Origin: Oscillospiraceae bacterium
GTDB taxonomy: Bacteria > Bacillota > Clostridia > Oscillospirales > Oscillospiraceae
NCBI GenBank assembly: GCA_017395085.1
Contig: JAFPWF010000034.1
Coordinates: 124,001 to 188,000 of the forward strand
DNA length: 64,000 bases
Direction: 5' to 3'
A program made the position numbers and the translations under genes. Positions 8,194-14,747 of this stretch are shown piece by piece. Below the pieces are notes generated by a model that did not search any database, was not told the DNA's origin, and saw only the letters and a list, made by a program, of their open reading frames with translations. Numbering within the stretch: the stretch's first letter is position 1; every line of letters starts with the position of its first letter.

Positions 8194-9361
8194 TCCCGAA
8201 CAGCTCCTTCAGGGCATCTTCCTTGATCTTTGCACCAATGACACAGAACCGCCCGGTCACCGCAGCGGAACCGCGGCGGATATCGATCTCGCCGGGGACA
8301 TAATCAAAGTAAATCCAATCGCCATCGCTGGCACTGACAATACCCTTTGCACGAAGCACAGCGCCATACTTTTCCTCGTCTTCCAGCGCTGCAAGTTTTT
8401 CACGAAGCTCTGTCTCGGAGAAGCTGCGCGGAGTCTCCATGCCCCAGCTGCCGAAGACTTCATCCGCATGATGATGGTGATGATGATCGTGATGGTGTTC
8501 GTGACCGTCTTCACCGTCCTCATGATCCTGGCAGCACTCACACTCCTCACCGTCGTCATCATGGTGGTGATGGTGTCCGTGTTCATGATCATGATGATGC
8601 TCATCTTCATCGTCCCGGCCGTGGTGATGGTGATGTTCATGCTCATGCTCATGCTCGTCATCATCCTCCCCGTGATGGTGATGATGACAGCATTCACACT
8701 CCTCTTCCTCGTCATCATGATGGCGGTGATGATGTTCGTGTTCCTCGCGTAGCTCCTCCATCTGTGCACGAAGGCCGTTTTCACGCATGGCGGAAAGAAT
8801 CTGTTTCCCATCCAGCTCCGACCATGGGGTCGTGATGAGCCCCGCTTCGGCATTCATGCTCTTCAGCAGTTCCGCCGCTTCCAGGACTTTCTTCTCCCCC
8901 GCCGTGTCCGTCCTGCTCATGACGATCAGATCTGCATGAGCAACCTGATCTGAAAAGAATTCTCCGAAATTGCGAGCATACATCTTCGCCTTGCCGGCAT
9001 CAACAACCGTAATCTTTGAACCGATTGCTGCGCCTTCCACACGCTCAACTGCAGCAGCCACATCCGAAAGCTTTCCGACGCCCGAAGGTTCAATCAGAAT
9101 GCGGTCCGGATCATAGTCCGTGATCACCTGTTTCAGGGCTTTTGTAAAGTCGCCCACCAAGGTGCAGCAGATACAGCCGGAATTCATCTCTGTGATTTCA
9201 ATCCCGGCGTCCTGCAGAAAGCCTCCGTCGATCGCGATATCTCCGAATTCGTTCTCAATCAGAACCAGCTTTTCGCCGGAATATGCCTCCTCAATCAGTT
9301 TGCGGATCAGTGTGGTTTTACCGGCTCCGAGAAATCCGGAAAAAATGTCAATTTCTGTCAT
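8186..9361 (-). CDS. G3E (COG0523) metallochaperone GTPase with a long His-rich linker
   Basis: This 391-aa protein is a CobW/YciC/ZagA-type GTPase, a group that delivers Zn, Co or Ni. Walker A is GFLGAGKTT (residues 9-17), the CxCC metal site is GCICCTL (Cys63, Cys65, Cys66), and a Walker B-like ILIEPSGVG follows. Residues about 205-300 are an extraordinary His/Asp/Glu/Cys linker with runs of up to six His and two CECC clusters, which would hold many metal ions. The C-terminal CobW_C domain (WIYFDYVPGEIDIRRG...) closes the protein. The ATG at 9361 has GGAGG 8 nt upstream. It is the first gene of a two-gene operon with the TIGR03943-fused GTPase. Which metal it binds cannot be read from the sequence. 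Confidence 0.88.
   Translation of the reverse strand: MTEIDIFSGFLGAGKTTLIRKLIEEAYSGEKLVLIENEFGDIAIDGGFLQDAGIEITEMNSGCICCTLVGDFTKALKQVITDYDPDRILIEPSGVGKLSDVAAAVERVEGAAIGSKITVVDAGKAKMYARNFGEFFSDQVAHADLIVMSRTDTAGEKKVLEAAELLKSMNAEAGLITTPWSELDGKQILSAMRENGLRAQMEELREEHEHHHRHHDDEEEECECCHHHHHGEDDDEHEHEHEHHHHHGRDDEDEHHHDHEHGHHHHHDDDGEECECCQDHEDGEDGHEHHHDHHHHHHADEVFGSWGMETPRSFSETELREKLAALEDEEKYGAVLRAKGIVSASDGDWIYFDYVPGEIDIRRGSAAVTGRFCVIGAKIKEDALKELFGIG
8460..8760. repeat. Low-complexity CAT/GAT-rich tract encoding the His-rich linker
   Basis: The region is made of irregular CATCAC, GATGATG and TCGTGTTC triplets from the His/Asp/Glu run of the COG0523 protein. The repeats are codon-level and not evenly spaced. 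Such tracts vary easily in length by slippage. Confidence 0.7.
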
Positions 9362-9379
9362 GAATCATATTCCTCCGTT

Positions 9380-9399
9380 TTCCGCATTCGCTTGCGGAA
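9380..9399. repeat. Hairpin just upstream of the COG0523 operon
   Basis: TTCCGCA (9380-9386) pairs with TGCGGAA (9393-9399) around TTCGCT. It lies between dacF and the COG0523 start, immediately before the Shine-Dalgarno. It has no T tract on the minus strand, so it is a weak terminator candidate; it could also be a protein or RNA regulatory site. It does not resemble a Zur box. Confidence 0.4.
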
Positions 9400-9436
9400 T
9401 CAGTACTTATTCAAAAATTGCCGGCCGGTCTGAACT

Positions 9437-10834
9437 TTATAATTCCCAGCCCTCTCGGCGTTTTTCTTCAAATTCTTTCTGGCGTTTTCTGCGCCGGATC
9501 TCAGCCTGCCTGCGTTCCTCCAAATACTTTGCACGGGCTTTCCGATAGCGAATCAGCAAAGCAACATAGAGCGCAATCACAAGCAGCACCATCACGCTGA
9601 TCCCGATCACCCAGCGGTTCGTGAAGAAGTCGTGCAGCTGCCGTTTCATGTACTCGGAACGCGCCAGATCAACAGCGTCACGCGTGATCAGATTGACTGT
9701 TCCAAACACTTCCCTATTGACACTGACGACCGCTTCCCCGTAGACTTCACCTGCTTTGACCGGTGCAATCAGATCGGTCTCATAGATATTGAAATCAAGA
9801 TGAACATCCTCATCCGTGGTATCCCGCGGAACCAGCACACGCAGATTCTGCTGCGGATACAGCACTGCCTTGGCATCGTCCTGGGCGAACTGAACATCCA
9901 GCTCATAGACCGGAGTAGAGGTATCGATCACGTTGCGGTAGGCGAAATTTGCAAAGCCCCAGTCATAAAGTTTGATCGTGTCTTCAAAGTTCAAATAGTC
10001 TTCGATGTGCGCATTCAGCCAGCCATCGCATCCCATGACTACCGCCAGAAAATGCAGGCCTTCCCTCTCAGCCGTCGAAATCAGACAGTATCCGGCCGCA
10101 CGGGTATACCCGGTTTTGACACCGGCAGCACCGGTATAGAGATAGCGGTTTCCGCCGTAGACGGACTGGCTGCTGATCAAAGAGTTCGAATTGTGATACT
10201 CCCGCTCCGGGCTTGCGTTGGTTGCCGGGATCGTAACATCTGCAATATTGCAGACTGCCATAAAGTAGTCGTGCGAAATCGCTTCCTGGGCTATCAGGAA
10301 CATCTCGTAAGCAGTTGTCTGGTTGTTGTTGGAAAGCCCGTTCGGGTCATCAAAATGCGTGACCGTACAGCCGAGTTCCACCGCCCGCGCATTCATCATA
10401 TCGACGAAACCGCTGATGCTGCCGCCGATCAGCGACGCGAGCACATTGCAGGCGTCGCTCGCCGACTGAATCATGGAGCAGTAGAGCAGATCACGGAAGG
10501 TCAACTGTTCACCGGAGACTATATTCGCGCTGCTGCTTTCTTCATCCAGACCGGTTCGACAGTCATCCTTTGCAGTCACCAGTTCGTCCAGGCTGTGCTC
10601 CCCGCGTTCCACTGACTCCACAGCCAGCAGCACCGTCATGATTTTTGTCAGACTGGCCGGTGCGACAACGGTATCCGCGTTTTTTGAGTAAATTACCCTG
10701 CCGGTGTTCAGGTCTGCAAGCACAATGTTTTTCCCGTTCAGTTCCGGAGTTTCAGCAGCCGAGGCCATCGGTGAACAGACGGAAAAAAGGATGCAGATCA
10801 ACAGCATCAGGGAAATCATTCGAATTTTTTTCAT
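9437..10834 (-). CDS. D-alanyl-D-alanine carboxypeptidase (DacF-like, penicillin-binding protein)
   Basis: This S11 peptidase of 465 aa trims the terminal D-Ala from peptidoglycan stem peptides outside the cell. A signal peptide covers residues 1-26 (cut after ASA). The active-site SxxK is SLTK (Ser61, Lys64), and the third motif is KTG in GVKTGYT. The second motif, usually SxN, reads SASDA (residues 124-128), so the Asn is replaced by Ser. A C-terminal domain of about 100 residues follows, then an unusual membrane helix (WVIGISVMVLLVIALYVALLI) and a cytosolic Arg/Lys/Glu-rich tail in place of the usual amphipathic anchor. The ATG at 10834 has GGGAG 6 nt upstream. It is divergent from comEA. 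Confidence 0.9.
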   Translation of the reverse strand: MKKIRMISLMLLICILFSVCSPMASAAETPELNGKNIVLADLNTGRVIYSKNADTVVAPASLTKIMTVLLAVESVERGEHSLDELVTAKDDCRTGLDEESSSANIVSGEQLTFRDLLYCSMIQSASDACNVLASLIGGSISGFVDMMNARAVELGCTVTHFDDPNGLSNNNQTTAYEMFLIAQEAISHDYFMAVCNIADVTIPATNASPEREYHNSNSLISSQSVYGGNRYLYTGAAGVKTGYTRAAGYCLISTAEREGLHFLAVVMGCDGWLNAHIEDYLNFEDTIKLYDWGFANFAYRNVIDTSTPVYELDVQFAQDDAKAVLYPQQNLRVLVPRDTTDEDVHLDFNIYETDLIAPVKAGEVYGEAVVSVNREVFGTVNLITRDAVDLARSEYMKRQLHDFFTNRWVIGISVMVLLVIALYVALLIRYRKARAKYLEERRQAEIRRRKRQKEFEEKRREGWEL

Positions 10835-10996
10835 TTTGGACTCCCGTTTGTCATCTGAATGTGTTATAGTGGGAACAGCAGTTCAACTCATGAACCCAGA
10901 CTTAATTATTATAAAGTTTCACTGCGGGAATTGCAACGGTTTTTTACCGTTTCCAGCCTGTTTTCCGGTCTCAGTGATTTTGCGGAGTTCGTGCCT

Positions 10997-11326
10997 ATGA
11001 AAAACCAAATTGCCCTGACGGCAAGCGCCGCGGCTTTCCTGTGCTTTCTCCTGTTCCTCGCGGTATCCGGCCTCCGTTTTACCCCTGCCGGAGTTTCGGT
11101 TCATGCAGACCGAAGTGTGGAAACGGAAGATGCAAGGCTGAACATCAACACCGCTTCCGCTGCGGATCTTGAAACACTTCCGGGAATCGGCCCGGCACTC
11201 AGTGCCGCAATCATTCAGCAGCGCGAAACAGCAGGAAATTTTACGAAAGCGGAAGATCTTCTGGACGTGCCGGGAATCGGAGAAAAGAAGCTGGAAGCCA
11301 TTCGGGAATTGCTGCGTTTTGATTAG
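10997..11326 (+). CDS. comEA: ComEA-like helix-hairpin-helix DNA-binding protein
   Basis: This 109-aa protein has an N-terminal membrane anchor (residues about 7-27) followed by a short linker and a C-terminal double helix-hairpin-helix domain. The domain carries the family signature LNINTASAADLETLPGIG, then a second hairpin, VPGIGEKKLEAI. ComEA proteins bind double-stranded DNA outside the membrane and feed it to ComEC during transformation. The usual SLBB domain is missing, so this is a short version. The ATG at 10997 sits right before the membrane segment. No comEC or comEB is adjacent; the next gene (12 bp away) is a response regulator. Confidence 0.85.
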   Translation: MKNQIALTASAAAFLCFLLFLAVSGLRFTPAGVSVHADRSVETEDARLNINTASAADLETLPGIGPALSAAIIQQRETAGNFTKAEDLLDVPGIGEKKLEAIRELLRFD

Positions 11327-11337
11327 AGGGGATCAAG

Positions 11338-12021
11338 ATGAAAATACTGATTGTGGACGATGAACAGACCCTTGTGAAAGGCATCAAGTTCAATCTGGAG
11401 AACGAGGGTTACGAAGTCGACTGCTGTTACGACGGCGAGACAGCAGTTGAGATGGCAAGGAATCATGACTACAGCCTGATCATCCTTGACCTGATGATGC
11501 CGGGCAAGGATGGACTGCAGGCCTGTCAGGAAATCCGAGCTTTTTCCACTGTTCCGGTGATCATGCTTACCGCCCGCAGCCAGCGGAGTGATCTGCTGAT
11601 CGGCTTCGAATCCGGGGCCGATGATTACATTACCAAGCCCTTTGATATTCTGGAACTGAAAGCCCGGGTGCGGGCGCTGCTCCGGCGGTCGAACCTCTCT
11701 GCAGGTGCGGCCGAGAAACAATCTCAACTGTCGGCAGGGCAGATCCGGGTCGATGAGGAAGGCCGCCGCGCTTATAAAGACGGCCTGGAAGTCGTGCTGA
11801 CCATGAAGGAATTCGATCTGATCCTGTTCCTGATGAAACATCCCGGAAAAGTCTACAGCCGCGACAGCCTCCTGAATCTGGTGTGGGGTTACGATTATCT
11901 TGGCGACTCGCGGACGGTGGACGTGCATATCCGCAGGCTCAGGGAAAAGCTCGAGCGGGATCCTGCCGCACCGGAACTGATCCTGACTAAGTGGGGGGTC
12001 GGCTACTATTTTGCCGGTTGA
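11338..12021 (+). CDS. OmpR/PhoB-family response regulator
   Basis: This 227-aa DNA-binding regulator has a receiver domain (residues 1-115) with the acidic pair Asp7-Asp8, phospho-acceptor Asp51 in IILDLMMPG, Thr in VIMLTARS and Lys in YITKPFD. The C-terminal winged helix is recognisable from LTMKEFDLILFLMKHPG and SRTVDVHIRRLREKLE. GAGGGG precedes the ATG. Its stop overlaps or abuts the sensor-kinase gene, so the two form one system. The closest functional type is PhoP/WalR-like, but the target cannot be named. Confidence 0.93.
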   Translation: MKILIVDDEQTLVKGIKFNLENEGYEVDCCYDGETAVEMARNHDYSLIILDLMMPGKDGLQACQEIRAFSTVPVIMLTARSQRSDLLIGFESGADDYITKPFDILELKARVRALLRRSNLSAGAAEKQSQLSAGQIRVDEEGRRAYKDGLEVVLTMKEFDLILFLMKHPGKVYSRDSLLNLVWGYDYLGDSRTVDVHIRRLREKLERDPAAPELILTKWGVGYYFAG

Positions 12022-12025
12022 CGGA

Positions 12026-13423
12026 ATGAAAATGCACTCCATACGCTTCAAGTTTTTTGTGTTCGTGCTGGCGATTCTGCTGATTCTGCTGCTGCTTCTG
12101 AACACCTACCCGATCATATCCTCCCGCGATGCGGTATTCCAGGAAAAGCGGAGCGCAATGTCCGCCCAGGGAGCGGTGGTTTCCTCTGCTCTCGGCGGCC
12201 TTGAGAAGCTCAGCCGAGACGGCGTGACCGACGTGTTCCGCTTTCTGGATCTTGGGAACTACGACAGAATCGTGGTAACGGACGAGAGCGGGAATATCAT
12301 CTATGACGACCGCGGAGGGGCTGTGGAAACCAAGGACCTCGGCGCGGCACTTGCCGGAAAGAGCGTGTTCCGTTCGGTGTTTTCGAACTCAGCCTTTTCC
12401 AGCCGTATTTCGGTACCGGTCGGAAGCCAGGGTGCCATCATCGGAGCGGTTTCCCTGTATGAAAATGACACCGAGCGGGCGGGAATCATCCTCTCCATCC
12501 AGCACCGCATCGCCATCCTGTCTTTGATCATCGGGACGGCGGCACTGCTGCTGGCTGTTTCCTTTTCGTGGCTGATCCTGAGACGCTTTTACCGACTGGC
12601 AGACAGCATGCACACCGTTGCCGGCGGCAATTATTCTTACCGTCATGATATCACCGGAAACGATGAAATCAGCGAACTGGGTCGCGAGTTCAATCTGCTG
12701 ACGGAGCGTCTGGAGGAAAATGAACAACAGCGCCGGCGCTTTGTGTCGGATGCATCGCACGAACTGAAAACGCCGCTGGCTTCCATCCGGCTTCTGTCAG
12801 ACAGCATCCTGCAGACAGACGGCATGGATGAAGATACCCTGCGGGAGTTCGTGACAGATATCCGGACAGAGTCGGAGCGCCTGCAGCGTACCACGGAGAA
12901 ACTGCTGGATCTTTCACGGCTTGATGACGGTGTAAAAGTTCTGCCGGAACCTGTTGACCTCAAGCAGATCAGTCTGGATGCGCTGGCAGGACTTGCACCC
13001 CTTGCCAGAGAACGCGGTATCCGGATCACCACGGATTTGAAAGACGGATGCGTGATTATGGGCAGCCCCGATGACATGGGGCGCGTTGTTTCGAATCTGG
13101 TGGAAAATGCCATCAAATATAATGTGCCGGACGGGAGTGTCACTGTCAGGCTTTCACAGGATGCGGAGCACGTCACTTTGACGGTGGAAGATACCGGAAT
13201 CGGTATCCCGAAAGAGGACAGGCTGAACATCTTTACGCGTTTCTACCGGGTAGATAAAGCACGGTCGCGTGCGAGCGGCGGCAGCGGACTCGGGCTGAGC
13301 ATTGTGCACGATGCTGTCATCGCGCACGGCGGAACCATTACCGTCGGGAGCAATCCGAACGGTGAGGGCTCGGTCTTTCTGGTGCGTTTTCCGCGTCCGA
13401 GCGCTGAAGAAACCGGAATCTGA
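12026..13423 (+). CDS. Sensor histidine kinase (PhoR-like)
   Basis: This 465-aa membrane kinase partners the preceding regulator. A transmembrane helix lies at about residues 8-28, followed by an extracellular sensor of about 120 residues, a second helix near residues 160-185, and a HAMP segment. The dimerisation/phospho-acceptor box is SDASHELKTPLASI, with His in HELKTP. The ATPase has N box NLVENAIKYN, G1 DTGIGIP and G2 GGSGLGLSI. The start could be TTG at 12011 (overlapping the regulator stop), ATG at 12026 or ATG at 12032; 12026 is chosen for spacing. The signal is unknown. Confidence 0.92.
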   Translation: MKMHSIRFKFFVFVLAILLILLLLLNTYPIISSRDAVFQEKRSAMSAQGAVVSSALGGLEKLSRDGVTDVFRFLDLGNYDRIVVTDESGNIIYDDRGGAVETKDLGAALAGKSVFRSVFSNSAFSSRISVPVGSQGAIIGAVSLYENDTERAGIILSIQHRIAILSLIIGTAALLLAVSFSWLILRRFYRLADSMHTVAGGNYSYRHDITGNDEISELGREFNLLTERLEENEQQRRRFVSDASHELKTPLASIRLLSDSILQTDGMDEDTLREFVTDIRTESERLQRTTEKLLDLSRLDDGVKVLPEPVDLKQISLDALAGLAPLARERGIRITTDLKDGCVIMGSPDDMGRVVSNLVENAIKYNVPDGSVTVRLSQDAEHVTLTVEDTGIGIPKEDRLNIFTRFYRVDKARSRASGGSGLGLSIVHDAVIAHGGTITVGSNPNGEGSVFLVRFPRPSAEETGI

Positions 13424-13476
13424 GTTGAAAGGAAAAAATGCCGCCCTCTGAAAGAATGCGGCAAGGGTCGGATCAC

Positions 13477-14553
13477 ATGACGAATCATATTCAATCCATT
13501 CAGCGGGAGCTTAAGAACAGAGATTTAGACGCCGTTCTGATCACTACGGAAGTAAACCAGCGCTACGCCTGCGGCTTCCCCTTTACAGATGGTTTTGTTC
13601 TGGTAGCACGGGAAAAAGCCTGGCTGATTACCGACTCCCGCTATATAGAAGCGGCACGCGGCAGCGTCAGCTCTGATGTGGAAGTTCTGCTGTTCGATAA
13701 TGCGCATCCCAAGATTGGCATTCTGAAAGGCCTGCTTCATGACGGACTGAAACTTGCGGCGGAAGACCGCAGATTGAGTCATGCGGAATGGCTCGGATAT
13801 GAACGCCTTCTGAACATGGGATTCGTCGCTGCCGGAGATCTGTTTGAAAACCTGCGCGCCTCAAAAGACGAAGAAGAACTGCGCAGCATGGTAAGCGCAC
13901 AGCGTATCAGCGAGCGGGCTCTGGAAGAGACCCTGCAGATCATCCGACCGGGGATGACGGAGAAAGAGGTTGCTGCCGAGCTTGTTTACCGCATGCTGAA
14001 ACACGGAAGTGAAGGCAACTCCTTTGACCCCATTGTGGTTACCGGGAAAAACACCAGCAAACCTCACGGCGTTCCCGGAGATTCCATTCTGCAGGAAGGA
14101 GACTTTCTCACGATGGACTTCGGCTGCCTGAAAAACGGTTACTGCAGCGACATGACGCGTACCGTGGCTGTGGGACACGCCTCAGAGGAAATGCAGAACA
14201 TTTACGGAATTGTTCTGGACGCGCAGCTCGCCGGGATCGCAGCAGCCCGTTCCGGAATTCCCGGACGCGAAATTGACGAGGCCGCGCGCAAGGTCATCCG
14301 GGATGCCGGCTATGGCGAATGGTTCGGACACGGATTCGGCCACAGTCTGGGTCTGGAAATCCACGAGGCGCCTGCGTGCAACCCGAGGGAGAAGCGCCTG
14401 ATGCCGGAGGGTGCCGTTGTGAGCGCCGAGCCCGGAATCTACCTTCCGGGGAAGTTCGGCGTGCGCATTGAGGACGTGATGATCCTGCATCCGGACGGCG
14501 CTGAGGTCATCACTCAGGCAGAGAAGTCTGAATTGAAGATCGTCGGATCCTGA
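13477..14553 (+). CDS. M24-family aminopeptidase (Xaa-Pro dipeptidase-like)
   Basis: This 358-aa cytosolic metallopeptidase removes N-terminal residues before proline or similar. An N-terminal creatinase-type domain (residues 1-125) precedes the pita-bread catalytic domain. The five metal ligands are visible: Asp in TMDFGCL, Asp in CSDMTRT, His in GHGFGHSLG, Glu in SAEPGIY and Glu in RIEDVM. The ATG at 13477 begins the family-typical pattern. An alternative ATG at 13438 adds 13 non-conserved residues but has a good AAAGGA. It follows the kinase gene closely but has no clear functional link. Confidence 0.9.
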   Translation: MTNHIQSIQRELKNRDLDAVLITTEVNQRYACGFPFTDGFVLVAREKAWLITDSRYIEAARGSVSSDVEVLLFDNAHPKIGILKGLLHDGLKLAAEDRRLSHAEWLGYERLLNMGFVAAGDLFENLRASKDEEELRSMVSAQRISERALEETLQIIRPGMTEKEVAAELVYRMLKHGSEGNSFDPIVVTGKNTSKPHGVPGDSILQEGDFLTMDFGCLKNGYCSDMTRTVAVGHASEEMQNIYGIVLDAQLAGIAAARSGIPGREIDEAARKVIRDAGYGEWFGHGFGHSLGLEIHEAPACNPREKRLMPEGAVVSAEPGIYLPGKFGVRIEDVMILHPDGAEVITQAEKSELKIVGS

Positions 14554-14622
14554 TAAACATCCATTCCTCAATGAACTCGCACCAGTTACAGCAATTGATC
14601 TGTCCCTTCTCACAAAACCCTA

Positions 14623-14658
14623 GATGCCTGTTTATCCGTACACGGGTAAGCAGGCATC
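14623..14658 (+). terminator. Hairpin after the M24 peptidase gene
   Basis: GATGCCTG (14623-14630) pairs with CAGGCATC (14651-14658), and the stem continues inward with G-U pairs. The sequence after the stem is ATTGTCC, not a clean T tract, so it is a weak or factor-assisted terminator. Confidence 0.5.
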
Positions 14659-14704
14659 ATTGTCCGAAAATGGTTTACATAACATTTTTAGTCTCTATAA
14701 AAAA

Positions 14705-14724
14705 CCCCGGGCATATACCCGGGG
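14705..14724 (-). terminator. Terminator after pheT
   Basis: CCCCGGG (14705-14711) pairs with CCCGGGG (14718-14724). On the minus strand it is followed by TTTTTTATAG. Confidence 0.85.
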
Positions 14725-14747
14725 CAAATCCTGTCATTATGTGAGGA

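Noticed and set aside
8460-8760. Repetitive CAT/GAT tract as a CRISPR array or minisatellite
   Set aside because: The repeats are codon-level, uneven, and fully explained by the His-rich linker of the COG0523 protein. There are no constant repeats with unique spacers.
9380-9399. Hairpin upstream of the COG0523 operon as a Zur box
   Set aside because: The sequence does not match the known Zur palindrome and sits in the leader just before the Shine-Dalgarno.
12301-12531. Minus-strand and plus-strand short ORFs inside the kinase gene
   Set aside because: All are shadows of the sensor kinase.
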